DNA from: Tardiphaga sp.
GTDB taxonomy: Bacteria; Pseudomonadota; Alphaproteobacteria; Rhizobiales; Xanthobacteraceae
Assembly: GCA_014377915.1 (NCBI GenBank)
Contig: JACMOT010000295.1
Span: 1-45,317, forward strand
Reading direction: 5' to 3'
Length of the DNA: 45,317 nucleotides
The notes under the pieces were generated by a model. It worked only from the letters and a program-made list of their open reading frames with translations. It was not told the DNA's origin and did no database searches. Shown piece by piece: positions 8,944 through 17,706 of this stretch; the first letter of the stretch is position 1; the number at the start of each line of letters is the position of its first letter. Position numbers and translations under genes: made by a program.

Positions 8944-9588
8944 ATGCTGGCATCGCAGACGGATTATCGCGGCAGGATCGCGGCCGTGGCCCTCGCGTTC
9001 GGCGCGCTGCTGGGTTCCGCCCTGGGCGTCCGCGCGACCGAACTCAGCCCAGGGATCAGCGAGCTTTATACTTCGGTGTCGATCTATCCGCCGGCGGCCG
9101 ATACGATGACGATCTGCTACGGCTTTGTCTGCCGCCGACGCCACGTGTTCGATTTTACATCCGCCGACAAGGCTGCGCTGAGCAAGATATTGCTGGTGGG
9201 AAAGGCGTCTGCGGTGGCGGAACGCGCCGCGGTGCAAAAGGCGGTGGTGTGGTTCGATCGCCGCGTCGGGCCGGTGATCGGCACCGACAAGCGGATCGCC
9301 AACGCGGATTTCCGCTATTTCGACGATAAGCATAATTTCGATTGCTGGGACACCACGCGCAACGTCACCAGCCTGCTGCTGGTGCTGCAGGAATGGGGCC
9401 TGCTGAAACATCATACGGTTGGAAATCCGCATTATCGCGGCAATGCGCTGGTGCTGCAGACCCCGCACAACACCGCTGTGCTGCTGGATCGCGCGAGTGG
9501 CACCGAATGGGTCGTCGACCTGTGGACGCGCGGCTATGCGCAGGCGCCCGATGTCAAACCCGTTAATGAATGGGTGAAGGAGAACTGA
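8944..9588 (+). CDS. Exported protein, possible transglutaminase-like cysteine peptidase
   Basis: A 214-residue protein with a signal peptide (hydrophobic about 13-28, then Val-Arg-Ala). It keeps a possible Cys-His-Asp triad in the order of transglutaminase/papain-like bacterial peptidases: DCWDTTRN (near residue 134), TPHNTAVL (near 178) and WVVDLW (near 193). In that fold the Cys is at a helix start and His and Asp lie on following strands, which fits. The family assignment is inference; many genomes list such proteins as hypothetical. The ATG at 8944 has GGAG six bases upstream, better than the in-frame TTG at 8929. Confidence 0.75.
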   Translation: MLASQTDYRGRIAAVALAFGALLGSALGVRATELSPGISELYTSVSIYPPAADTMTICYGFVCRRRHVFDFTSADKAALSKILLVGKASAVAERAAVQKAVVWFDRRVGPVIGTDKRIANADFRYFDDKHNFDCWDTTRNVTSLLLVLQEWGLLKHHTVGNPHYRGNALVLQTPHNTAVLLDRASGTEWVVDLWTRGYAQAPDVKPVNEWVKEN

Positions 9589-9635
9589 GCGCCGACGCGC
9601 TGCCGAAGCAGGCGCGTGGACTTCAAATGTTAGGC

Positions 9636-9736
9636 TAGAGCGCACACCGCGGATCGAATTAGCGCAATCTGCGTGAACCTGATTGCGTCGCAAGAGACGG
9701 AGACTTTTGGAAACCGCTCTTGCCGAATGCGCTCTA
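9636..9736. repeat. Palindromic intergenic element, family B
   Basis: The ends TAGAGCGCA (9636-9644) and TGCGCTCTA (9728-9736) are perfect inverted repeats. The interior holds shorter near-palindromes such as ATTAGCGCAAT. It fills the space between the end of the exported-protein gene and the end of cspA, which face each other. The wording resembles short dispersed palindromes known from Bradyrhizobium genomes, recalled rather than searched. Confidence 0.6.
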
Positions 9737-9811
9737 CATTGTTGAAACGTGATCTTGTCGGAAACTAGCCTGGAAGGTTATCGAGGGAGTGATCCGGATC
9801 ACGCCGTCGCA

Positions 9812-10012
9812 TCAAACCTTGAGGTTTTCAGCCGAGGTCTTGCCGCGGTTCGCGACTTCCTCGTATTCAACGGTCTGTCCTTCGTTCAGCGAAGAAAGAC
9901 CAGCCTTCTCAACTGCCGAAATATGAACGAACACGTCCTTGCCACCATTGCTGGGCTGGATGAATCCGAAGCCCTTGGTCGCGTTGAACCACTTAACAGT
10001 ACCTTTAGCCAT
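9812..10012 (-). CDS. cspA: Cold-shock protein, CspA family
   Basis: A 66-residue single cold-shock domain (OB fold) that binds single-stranded RNA and DNA and melts RNA secondary structure. Both RNP motifs are present: KGFGFI (RNP1) and VFVHIS (RNP2), after the standard start [15 protein letters not shown] at 10012 is used, with GGAG eight bases upstream; a GTG lies one codon earlier. A T-rich stretch (minus strand, about 10,031-10,038) lies just before the ribosome site, in a long leader region as is common for cold-shock mRNAs. Alphaproteobacteria carry many paralogues, so the symbol marks the family only. Confidence 0.95.
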   Translation of the reverse strand: MAKGTVKWFNATKGFGFIQPSNGGKDVFVHISAVEKAGLSSLNEGQTVEYEEVANRGKTSAENLKV

Positions 10013-10015
10013 CAC

Positions 10016-10356
10016 GTCGTCTCCGCGGGATCAAAAAAATAACGAATTGTCGGTCCCCGCAAACCGGCATATCCGACATGCGCACGTTACGCCGGGATTG
10101 CCAAGCTTGATAGCTTAAACGACGTGCAAAAATCTGCGAAACACGTCGGTATTTTACGATTTGACGCCTTTTCGGGCGCTTTTTGAGCGGGTTTGGCGCG
10201 GCTGAACGTCGCAAACCTGTTTTCAGGTTGAAGAATCGGGGTCCCGGACCGCCTGTTTCATTTTACCGCCTTGCCCCGACGACGCCGGCATCCTTCAACG
10301 TGTCGCTACAGTACCGCAGCGACGGCGATCGTTCACGGGGGGAGTTTCGCGTGCTG
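10016..10356. other. Long gene-free stretch upstream of cspA
   Basis: About 340 bases lie between cspA and the end of the cyclase gene, both on the minus strand. I see no convincing gene. It has small hairpins: AAGCT-TGAT-AGCTT (10103-10116) and AACCTG-TTTT-CAGGTT (10214-10229). It probably holds the cspA promoter and a structured 5' leader. I could not pick a -35/-10 pair with confidence. Confidence 0.5.
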
Positions 10357-11481
10357 TCATAGTTGCGTCCCCGCATCCAGCGGTGACAGCATTCTGGCAT
10401 CGGCGACGGCACGCACCGTCATCGGCTCGAGGCGGCCGCGGATGGTAACTTGCCGGGCGGGAAATTGATCGGCGACCAGCCCGGCGGTCCGGCACACATC
10501 CTCCGATACGATGACTTCGCAGGCGAGATCCTTGGTCATATCCTGGAGTCTTGCCGCGACATTGACCGCGTCGCCGAGCGCGGTGAACACCAGATGGTCG
10601 CGGTATCCGATATCCCCGATGATCACCTCGCCGCTGTGGATGCCGATGCCGAACCGGAGCGGGTCAGGCAGATCGTGTTGCAGGGCGAGATTGAGATCAC
10701 CGATGTGGCTGCCGATCCGCGACGGGCCCGACGCATGCGCGTTGGCGGACATCGCATGCGGCGTCAGCAACTGCACGAAGGACAGGTCGGCGGTCGGTCG
10801 CAACTGGCAGGCCAGCCGGATCGATGGATCGGTGCCGACGCCGATCCGGCCGGGCACATAGGTCTCGCGCGCCGAGGCGGCGGGTAGGGCGCCGGTGTTA
10901 CCGATGATGCGAATGCGGCAGGTCGAGCGGCGCGCGCGGCCGCCGCGGCCGCTGGCATGCGGCACGCGGTGGCGTAGGCTGGCCTCGAGCACGCTGAGGC
11001 CGACGGGCACGCGAACGATGCGGTCATGGCCGTAGGACAGGCTGATCATGCCGACGCGGCGTTCCACGCCGCTGCGCACGGCGCGGCCCAGTAGCGCCAG
11101 GCCGAGCAGGCCAAAATAGCCGAGCCGCATGCCGACGACATGGCCGACGATCAGCACGGGAATGCTGAGGCCGAGGATCAGTTGCAGCGGCTCGATCGCC
11201 CTGTGATGAAACTGCCGGCGTTCGAACTGCGCCCAGATGCCAAGTCCGGCGTGAGTCGCAGCCGCGCCATAAAAGACAACAGCGATCGGTGGCCACTGCC
11301 AGAACTCAGCATGCGAGGCCACGCCGGCGCCCATGGCGATGATCGAGATGTTGCCAAGCGCATGGTTGAGGAAATGGCTGATCAGATAGCTCAACAGCAC
11401 GAGGCCGCGGCCAAGCCGAATTTGCCTCAGGCTGATGCCGCGAAGCCGGGTGGCGGCCGCTGTCTGGAAAGCCTCGGGCAT
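10357..11481 (-). CDS. Degenerate CyaC-like membrane adenylate cyclase with ferredoxin domain
   Basis: A 374-residue open frame with the architecture of rhizobial CyaC-type class III cyclases, but eroded. A membrane part (about 24-132) keeps His36/His40, His77 and His114, candidate haem ligands, and shows only about three to four helices where the family has six. A 2Fe-2S ferredoxin domain follows (about 147-235). Of its four cluster cysteines only C188 (STCR) and C225 (LACQ) remain; the other two positions are Arg179 and Arg185, both CGC. The cyclase domain (about 255-365) has the second half (FGIGIHSGEVIIGDIG, GDAVNVAARLQ) but lacks the first half with the metal-binding FADxRGF and KxxGDG motifs. 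It should not make cAMP by itself. Confidence 0.8.
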   Translation of the reverse strand: MPEAFQTAAATRLRGISLRQIRLGRGLVLLSYLISHFLNHALGNISIIAMGAGVASHAEFWQWPPIAVVFYGAAATHAGLGIWAQFERRQFHHRAIEPLQLILGLSIPVLIVGHVVGMRLGYFGLLGLALLGRAVRSGVERRVGMISLSYGHDRIVRVPVGLSVLEASLRHRVPHASGRGGRARRSTCRIRIIGNTGALPAASARETYVPGRIGVGTDPSIRLACQLRPTADLSFVQLLTPHAMSANAHASGPSRIGSHIGDLNLALQHDLPDPLRFGIGIHSGEVIIGDIGYRDHLVFTALGDAVNVAARLQDMTKDLACEVIVSEDVCRTAGLVADQFPARQVTIRGRLEPMTVRAVADARMLSPLDAGTQL

Positions 11482-11607
11482 GCAATCCCTTGATGGTGGC
11501 CGTGACGGGACCGATCAAGGCACGATGCCCAGGCCTTATTTGCCGGGTTCTGCACCAGCCTTATCAACCATTTGACAGCAGTCGCCGGCCCGCCCAAAAG
11601 CTCGCCG

Positions 11608-13203
11608 ATGTCCATATTTGCGCCTGCCGGCACTCTTGATCACAACCTCTCCCGCCGCTCGCTGTGGGCCATCGGTGGCTTGCTGGTTGCGCTGACCTTG
11701 ATGCGTTGCCTCTATGCCGGCCTGTTCGAGCTGCGCACCGACGAGGCCTATTACTGGACCTGGTCGAAGGAAAACGTGCTGTCCTTTCTCGATCATCCGC
11801 CGATGATTGCCTGGTTCATCCGATTGGGCACGACAATCTTCGGAGACACGGCTTTCGGTGTCCGTTTTGCCGGCGTGCTCGCCATGCTGCTGACGCAGGT
11901 CATGCTCGCGGACATCGTGCGGCGGGTGACGCAGGATCTGCGTGCTGTGGTGTTCGCCGTATTGATGCCGGAGGCGGCGCTGTATTACGGGCTGCTGATG
12001 GCCAAGATCGCGCCGGACGTGGCGATGATTCCGTTCGCGGTCGCGATGATCTGGTCGCTGGTGCGGCTGGTCGAGAGCGAGGATGCGCGCTGGTGGCTCG
12101 CGGCGGGTGCCTTCGCCGGGCTGGCGCTGCTGGCCAAGCTCACGGTGGTGATGCTGCTACCTGCCGTGCTGGCTTTCATGCTGGTGCCGGCGTGGCGGCG
12201 ACGCTGGGGGCGCAGCCCCTATCCCTGGCTGGCGGCGCTGATCGCGCTGGCGCTGTTCTCCCCGGTACTGGTCTGGAATGCCGGCCATGACTGGGCGTCA
12301 TTCAAATTCCAGTTCGTGCGCGTCACCACCAGCAACGAGGCCTCGCTGCGCACGGTCGGTGATTTCCTCGGTCTGCAATTCGGCCAGGTCGGGCTGATCC
12401 TGTTTCCCGTCGTGCTCTCCGCGGTCGTCGTCACGGCGTGGCGCGGCTATCGCCAGCGCGAGCCGGTCGCGATCCTGCTCTCGACCGCGGTGCTGGTGCC
12501 GTTCCTGTATCTGTTGTGGAAGTCGCTGACGCTGCGGGTTGGCGACACCTGGCCGATGTTCATCTGGCCCGCCGGCTTCGCTGCCGCCGCCATCCATGGG
12601 CCGATGCTGCGGCGGGAGAACTGGTCGCCGGGCATGATCCGGGCAGCCGGACGCTGGAGCATCGCGGCGATCGCCGCCGGCATTCCGCTGGTGGTGCTGG
12701 TGTTCCTGTATTGCGTGGCGAGCCCTTGGAATCTGATCGGCAAGAATGATCCGATCGGTGGCGAAGCGGGGTATGGCGCTCTTGCCGATCGCGCATTGCT
12801 CGAAATGCGGAAGTCAGGCGCGACGTGGATCGCGACCACCGATTATCGCACCTATGCGATGTTGCGCTGGCATCTTCACGACCGGGTGCCGGTGCTCCAG
12901 GTCAACCAGCGCGCGCGCTTCATCGGCTTTCGCGATCCGGGCATCGATCGGATCCGGGATCATCCCGGCCTCTATATCGCGCAGCTCACGGACGATAATC
13001 GTGCGCTGCTGGCGTCGACACCGGCCGTGATCGAGCCGATCGCCCGCGTCGATACGGTGTTTCGCGGCGTGGTCATGAAGAACTACCAGATCGACAGGAT
13101 CAGCCACTGGACCCCGGATCTCAATCCGTTACCGGATACGCCGTTCTATCGCTGGCCGAACCTGGCTATGGGAGCGCAGAGCTATCAAGTCGCGTTGCGT
13201 TGA
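11608..13203 (+). CDS. Glycosyltransferase family 39 membrane protein (ArnT/PMT-like)
   Basis: A 531-residue polytopic inner-membrane protein with about ten or more hydrophobic segments. After the first helix comes the periplasmic-loop motif RTDEAYYWTW with the acidic pair used by GT-C transferases, then FLDHPPMIAWFIRLG, typical of the GT39 family that includes ArnT and bacterial protein-mannosyltransferase-like enzymes. Such enzymes transfer a sugar from a polyprenyl-phosphate donor to lipid or protein on the periplasmic side. The acceptor is unknown. The ATG at 11608 is taken as start; an in-frame TTG at 11572 would add 12 residues. Divergent from the cyclase gene. Confidence 0.88.
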   Translation: MSIFAPAGTLDHNLSRRSLWAIGGLLVALTLMRCLYAGLFELRTDEAYYWTWSKENVLSFLDHPPMIAWFIRLGTTIFGDTAFGVRFAGVLAMLLTQVMLADIVRRVTQDLRAVVFAVLMPEAALYYGLLMAKIAPDVAMIPFAVAMIWSLVRLVESEDARWWLAAGAFAGLALLAKLTVVMLLPAVLAFMLVPAWRRRWGRSPYPWLAALIALALFSPVLVWNAGHDWASFKFQFVRVTTSNEASLRTVGDFLGLQFGQVGLILFPVVLSAVVVTAWRGYRQREPVAILLSTAVLVPFLYLLWKSLTLRVGDTWPMFIWPAGFAAAAIHGPMLRRENWSPGMIRAAGRWSIAAIAAGIPLVVLVFLYCVASPWNLIGKNDPIGGEAGYGALADRALLEMRKSGATWIATTDYRTYAMLRWHLHDRVPVLQVNQRARFIGFRDPGIDRIRDHPGLYIAQLTDDNRALLASTPAVIEPIARVDTVFRGVVMKNYQIDRISHWTPDLNPLPDTPFYRWPNLAMGAQSYQVALR

Positions 13204-13248
13204 CGATTGCAGGGCAGAACGCGTAATCCGTCAGCCGGGCCGACGGAT

Positions 13249-13301
13249 GGCGCAATAGCTCCCACCGTCGCTCGTTGAGCGACGGTGGGAGCTATTGCGC
13301 C
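13249..13301. repeat. Perfect 25-bp inverted repeat with 3-base loop
   Basis: The arms 13249-13273 and 13277-13301 are exact reverse complements separated by GTT. The right arm ends directly at the stop codon of the YcjF-like gene (13302-13304). A second, smaller inverted repeat ATCCGTC...GACGGAT lies beside it (13226-13248). It sits between two converging genes, so the hairpin would form in both transcripts, but no U-tract follows on either side. Confidence 0.9.
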
Positions 13302-14333
13302 TTACGATTCATCGTTCTTGCGCAGCAGATCCCTGGCCAGGTCCGCCAGCGCGGGCCGCGGTAATGCCGTGAACGGCAGCGGCCGTGTGACGTCGATCGC
13401 GGCAAGCCCGAGCCGCGCCGTGAGCAGGCCATTCAGCACGCCTTCGCCGAGCCGTTGCGAGAGTTTGGCGGCGATGCCGTGGCCGAGCACCTGCTGGATC
13501 ATGCTGTCGCTGGCGGCCCTGCCACCGGTGATGGCGAGATGCGAAAGCGTGTGGCGCATCAGCCGGATCATGCCGAGCGTGCCCGGACGGCCGCCATAAA
13601 GCTGCGCCAGTTGCCGCACCAGCCGCAACGCGGCGGCGAATACGAACAATACGTCGATCAGCGCGCGCGGGCTGATCGCGGTGACGATCGAGACTCTTTG
13701 CGCCGCGACGGAGACGAGGCGGCGCGCTTCGATGTCCAGCGGCGACATCAATTCGCGCTCGGCCAGCTTGATCATGTCGGCACCGTCGATGATGTCGTCG
13801 GCATGGCCCTGCAGCGCGCTGCGGGCGCGCGCCAGCCGCGGATTGCGATGCGCGATCTTCAACAGGTCCTGAACGATGACGCGGCTCTCGGTGCGGTCGT
13901 CGCTGATGATGGTGGCGAGCGCGCGGGCATGCAGTTTCTCGATCGTCGCCAGTCGCGACAGGCTGAGTGCCTCGCGCGCGATGATGACCACCAGCGCCAG
14001 CGTGGCGAGGGCGGACAGGCCAATGCCGAGAAAGCCGAGCCCGTCGTTGATCGCAAACAGGTCCTGCACCAGATGGGTCACGCCGAGGCCCGCGCCCATC
14101 AGCAGCAGCCCGCCCAGTGCGCTCCAGAACAGCGTGCCCCAGCGAAAGCCGGAGCGCACCGGCAGCAGCGGCGCCTCGATCATCACCGGCATCGACATCG
14201 GATCCGCCTCCGGGGTGATCCGGATGGCGCCGCGGGCGAGCCGGCCGGGATCGTCATCGGCCTCCATTACCCGGACATGGGGATCGTCGAGCCGGAAGGT
14301 GGCCGGCCGGCGCGGATTCGGACGTTCGGTCAT
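13302..14333 (-). CDS. YcjF/TIGR01620 family membrane protein (DUF697)
   Basis: A 343-residue protein with a polar, Arg/Pro-rich N-terminus, two adjacent membrane helices (about 66-92 and 98-122) and an Ala/Leu-rich C-terminal domain with GRPGTLGMIRLMRHTLSHLA, characteristic of the TIGR01620/DUF697 group. In enterobacteria its homologue YcjF is encoded next to YcjX and belongs to the phage-shock regulon; the molecular role is unknown. The start overlaps the stop of the ycjX-like gene by four bases (ATGA), so translation is coupled. Confidence 0.88.
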   Translation of the reverse strand: MTERPNPRRPATFRLDDPHVRVMEADDDPGRLARGAIRITPEADPMSMPVMIEAPLLPVRSGFRWGTLFWSALGGLLLMGAGLGVTHLVQDLFAINDGLGFLGIGLSALATLALVVIIAREALSLSRLATIEKLHARALATIISDDRTESRVIVQDLLKIAHRNPRLARARSALQGHADDIIDGADMIKLAERELMSPLDIEARRLVSVAAQRVSIVTAISPRALIDVLFVFAAALRLVRQLAQLYGGRPGTLGMIRLMRHTLSHLAITGGRAASDSMIQQVLGHGIAAKLSQRLGEGVLNGLLTARLGLAAIDVTRPLPFTALPRPALADLARDLLRKNDES

Positions 14334-15790
14334 TGCAGCCTGTCTCCGATCAGGAACTGGAGGGCGCGGTCGAGGCGAATATGAGGCAGCGCCGGTTCCT
14401 CGGCGCCATTGCGTTCCAATAGCGGGGGCCGGAACCGGAGGAAGCGGAAGTCGGCCTTGTCGGCGGCGTCGGTTGAGAGGCCGCGAAACGCGCCGCCCTC
14501 GAACAGCCCGTCGAGGTCGGTCGGCAGGTCGCCGGGAAAGGTTGCCACCTCGGTCTCGCCATCGAAGGCCTCGCCATTGGCCAGTTCGCCCTTGGCGGGC
14601 GTGCCGAGGATCGATGGCAATTTGTCACGGCCACGCTGCACCAGCGCTTCCCGGGTGGCGCGCACGGCGGCGAGGGCGACGACGTCAACCGCGGCGCCGG
14701 CCAATTCGGAGCGCGCCACCGCTTGGCCGACGGTTCGCCGCAGCACGTCCTCGAGCCGGTCATGGCTGAGATGGTGGAGGTGGTCGGCCTTGGTGGCGGC
14801 GAACAGGATACGGTCGACGCGGGGGCGGAACAGCGCGCTGAGGATCGTGCCACGGCCAATACGAAAACAATCGAGAATGCCGGCCATCGCGGCTTCGAGA
14901 TCGTGCAGCGCCTCCGGTCCGGCGTTGAAGGCAGACAGCGCGTCCACCAGCACGATCTTTCGGTCGAGCCGCGAAAAGTGGTCGTGGAAGAACGGCCGCA
15001 CCACGATATCCTTGTAGGCCTCGAAGCGCCTGACCATCATCGCCCATAGCGAACGGTCGGGGGCGCTGCCTTCCGGCAGGTCGAGCGGCGCGAAGGTCAG
15101 CGCTGGCGACCCCGCCAGATTGCCGGGCATCAGGAAGCGGCCGGGCGGCAGCAGGCTCATGGCAAAGCGATCGTCGCGGCAGGCGCGCAGATAGTCGGTG
15201 AACAATCGCGCGGCGATCAGCGTCGCTTGTTCGTTCTCGCCGGCCAGCGGATCGAGCGTCGCCAGATGCGCCTGAAACGGCGCCGCTAGTTCCGTGCGCG
15301 GACCAGCCCGCGCCAGCGCCAGACTTTCAGCCGACCATTCTTCATAAGTCTTATTCAACAGCGGCAGGTCGAGCAGCCATTCGCCGGGATAGTCGACAAT
15401 ATCCAGCGTCAGGGTGCGCTCCGCGCCATTGTGACGCTGGTAGTCGATGACCAGGCGGAGTTCGCTGATATCGACCGTCGAGTTCGGCCAGCGTCGTTCC
15501 TCGACCAGGGTGCGCAGATGTTCCTCATAGGCGAAACGCGGCACCGCGTCGTCAGGCTGCGGGGCGAGACGGGCTTTGGCGATCCGCCCGCTGGCCAGCG
15601 ATTCGAACACCGGAAAACGGCCGCCGCGCGTCAGGCCATGCACCAGCGCGGTGATGAACACGGTCTTGCCGGCACGGGACAGCCCGGTGACGCCGAGCCG
15701 GATGGTCGGGTTGAACAATCCCTCACCATAGTCCAGCAGCGCGCGGGCGGAAAGGCGCGCTTCCTCGACGAGTTCGGACAGGCTGGCCAT
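14330..15790 (-). CDS. ycjX: YcjX family P-loop NTPase (DUF463)
   Basis: A 486-residue cytosolic NTPase. The Walker A motif GLSRAGKT lies near residues 35-42, followed by FITALVHGLT. A switch-like LTLDIVDYPGEWLLDLPLL near 150 carries the DxPG of the G3 region, and ILFAATKADHLHH near 335 is a TKAD-type guanine-specificity motif. Known YcjX proteins bind GTP and are stress (Psp) linked in gammaproteobacteria; I see no psp genes here. Length fits the family. It is transcribed with the YcjF-like gene downstream. Confidence 0.92.
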   Translation of the reverse strand: MASLSELVEEARLSARALLDYGEGLFNPTIRLGVTGLSRAGKTVFITALVHGLTRGGRFPVFESLASGRIAKARLAPQPDDAVPRFAYEEHLRTLVEERRWPNSTVDISELRLVIDYQRHNGAERTLTLDIVDYPGEWLLDLPLLNKTYEEWSAESLALARAGPRTELAAPFQAHLATLDPLAGENEQATLIAARLFTDYLRACRDDRFAMSLLPPGRFLMPGNLAGSPALTFAPLDLPEGSAPDRSLWAMMVRRFEAYKDIVVRPFFHDHFSRLDRKIVLVDALSAFNAGPEALHDLEAAMAGILDCFRIGRGTILSALFRPRVDRILFAATKADHLHHLSHDRLEDVLRRTVGQAVARSELAGAAVDVVALAAVRATREALVQRGRDKLPSILGTPAKGELANGEAFDGETEVATFPGDLPTDLDGLFEGGAFRGLSTDAADKADFRFLRFRPPLLERNGAEEPALPHIRLDRALQFLIGDRLQ

Positions 15791-15996
15791 GCGGAGGAGG
15801 ACTCTCAGTGCGGAATGAGACAGACGGATGCGGCAAAAGTGGCGATTGTCCGGCTGAAATCAAGCATGTCGTCAAAGCGTCGCAGACACGTCGTTGGGGT
15901 TTCGTTGACCTTCCACGGCGTATGATTTATCGCTCTCGCAGGGGAAGTCACAGGGCTCCGGGCAAGCTCTCTACTGCCGCCAGGTCGACACCACCA

Positions 15997-16692
15997 ATGA
16001 AAATCTTCACGATCAAGCAACTGACCACGGACACCGCGCATCGGGTGGCGGGTGCGATCCGCTGGAATTACGACCGCGCCGAACTGATCGCCGACGGAAT
16101 CGTCCATGGCGTCGGCGTGTCATTCGGGCTGGTGGCCGGCACCGCGCTGATCGTGCTCGCCGCGGTTTTCGCCAGCGCCTATGAGATCGTCACGGCATCG
16201 GTCTATGCGACGGGCCTGCTGGCGATGTTCGGCCTGTCGGCGGCGTATAATCTGTGGCCGGTGTCGCCGCGCAAATGGTGGCTGCGCCGCTTCGATCATT
16301 CCGCGATCTACATTCTGATCGCCGCCACCTACACGCCGTTCTTCGCGCAGATGAAGGATGGCTGGATGGCCGCCGCGCTGCTCGCCGGCGTCTGGAGCGT
16401 GGCGATCGCCGGCATCGTCATCAAGCTGCGGTACCCCGGCCGCTTCGACCGGCTCGCCGTATTGCTCTATCTCGCCATGGGCTGGAGCGGGTTGATGGCC
16501 TATGACGCCGTATTCACCACATTGCCGACGCTTGCGGTGTGGTTCATCGGCATTGGCGGCGCGCTTTATACGTTCGGCGTCGTGTTCCATGCTTGGCAGC
16601 GGCTGCGCTTCCAGAATGCCATCTGGCATTCATTTGTGCTGCTCGGCGCCGCCTGCCACTATACGGCCGTGCTCGACCTCGTCCTCAGCTGA
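15997..16692 (+). CDS. Haemolysin III / PAQR family membrane protein
   Basis: A 231-residue protein with seven predicted membrane helices. It shows family residues FDHSAIYILIAATYTPFF near 94-111, with the conserved Asp-His and Tyr-Thr, and IWHSFVLLGAACHY near the C-terminus, which together form the metal site of PAQR proteins. Despite the name, most bacterial members (YqfA, TrhA) affect membrane lipid composition rather than lysing cells. The ATG at 15997 is chosen because the family starts about there; the open frame continues upstream without further similarity. Divergent from ycjX, with 206 bases between. Confidence 0.9.
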   Translation: MKIFTIKQLTTDTAHRVAGAIRWNYDRAELIADGIVHGVGVSFGLVAGTALIVLAAVFASAYEIVTASVYATGLLAMFGLSAAYNLWPVSPRKWWLRRFDHSAIYILIAATYTPFFAQMKDGWMAAALLAGVWSVAIAGIVIKLRYPGRFDRLAVLLYLAMGWSGLMAYDAVFTTLPTLAVWFIGIGGALYTFGVVFHAWQRLRFQNAIWHSFVLLGAACHYTAVLDLVLS

Positions 16693-16704
16693 CCTCATAT
16701 CATT

Positions 16705-16785
16705 GGTAGGAGGGGTAGAGCGTAGCGAAATCCATCGCTTCACTGCTGGCAATGATGGGTATCGCTGCGCTCCACCCATCCTACC
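16705..16785. repeat. Palindromic intergenic element, family C
   Basis: The element begins GGTAGGAGGGGTAGAGCG and ends CGCTCCACCCATCCTACC, an inverted repeat with a few mismatches. The inner halves (GTAGCGAAATCCATC and GATGGGTATCGCTGC) also pair imperfectly. It lies between the haemolysin III gene and the short-chain dehydrogenase gene, both on the plus strand, and would form a long hairpin in a read-through transcript. Confidence 0.6.
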
Positions 16786-16821
16786 GCTCAGAAAAACAGT
16801 AACAACAATCGGGAGTGTAAC

Positions 16822-17616
16822 ATGCAGGTAGCCGGCAAGGTTGTCGTCGTGACCGGAGGCGGCAATGGCATTGGCCAGGCGCTCTGCGGGGTGTTTCACC
16901 GGGCCGGCGCCGCCAAGGTGGTGGTCGCGGATCTCGACGAAGAACGCGCGAAAATCGTCGCCGCGTCGGTCGGCGGCGCTGCTTTTCGCTGCGATGTCGG
17001 GGTGGAAAAAGACATCGCGTATGTCATCGCCGAGACCGAACGGCAGTTCGGGCCGATCGCGCTGTTCTGCTCCAATGCCGGCATTGGCGGCGGCTTCGAT
17101 CCCTTGACGGTCAATGCCGGCGGCAGTTCCGACGGGCCGTGGGCGGAGAGCTGGGCGGTCCATGTCATGGCCCATGTCTACGCGGCGCGGCATCTGATCC
17201 CGCTGATGAAGGCGCGCGGCGGCGGCTACTTTCTCAACACGATTTCCGCCGCGGGCCTGCTGTCACAGGTTGGCAGCCCGGCCTATTCGACCACCAAACA
17301 TGCCGCGGTGGGTTTTGCCGAAAATCTGGCGATCTCGCATCGCGCCGACGGCATCAAGGTCTCGATCCTGTGTCCGCAGGGCGTCGACACCAACATGCTG
17401 CGCGCGATCCCCAAGGGTCCGCAATCCGGCGATGGCGACCTGTCGCCCGAGCAGGTGGCAAAGGATGCGCTTGACGGCATCGAGGCGGAAACGTTTCTGA
17501 TCCTGCCGCATAAGCAGGTGATCGATTACATGCGCAAGAAGACCGAGAACTATGATCGCTGGATCGGCGGCATGGCCAAGATCCAGGCGAAGATGCGGGA
17601 AGAGTTCGGCGGCTAG
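16822..17616 (+). CDS. Short-chain dehydrogenase/reductase
   Basis: A 264-residue classical SDR. It has the cofactor motif TGGGNGIG (11-18), a VVADLD strand end whose Asp favours NAD(H) over NADP(H), the NAG motif (SNAGIG), the catalytic Ser in ISAAG and the catalytic YSTTK pair near 155-159. Substrate is unknown; alcohols, hydroxyacyl-CoAs and steroids are all possible. The ATG is preceded by GGGAG at six bases. Confidence 0.92.
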   Translation: MQVAGKVVVVTGGGNGIGQALCGVFHRAGAAKVVVADLDEERAKIVAASVGGAAFRCDVGVEKDIAYVIAETERQFGPIALFCSNAGIGGGFDPLTVNAGGSSDGPWAESWAVHVMAHVYAARHLIPLMKARGGGYFLNTISAAGLLSQVGSPAYSTTKHAAVGFAENLAISHRADGIKVSILCPQGVDTNMLRAIPKGPQSGDGDLSPEQVAKDALDGIEAETFLILPHKQVIDYMRKKTENYDRWIGGMAKIQAKMREEFGG

Positions 17617-17632
17617 ATCACCACGGTCTCCG

Positions 17633-17682
17633 TTCCCCGGCTCTGCGGAGCGGCATGAAGAATGCCGCACCGCGACCGGGAA
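17633..17682. repeat. Palindromic intergenic element, family A, copy 2
   Basis: Closely matches the element at 16-87: CCCGGCTCTGCGGAGCGGCA at the left and ATGCCGCACCGCGACCGGGA at the right are nearly identical in both. Here the centre is just GAAG, giving a compact hairpin GCGGCAT-GAAGA-ATGCCGC. It lies between the converging dehydrogenase and molybdoenzyme genes and may act on both transcripts. Confidence 0.7.
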
Positions 17683-17706
17683 ACGATCACCTCGGACAGC
17701 TCGCGA

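Noticed and set aside
9789..9802. 14-base palindrome GTGATCCGGATCAC past cspA, considered as a terminator
   Set aside because: No loop of usable size and no U-tract; could equally be a protein site or chance.
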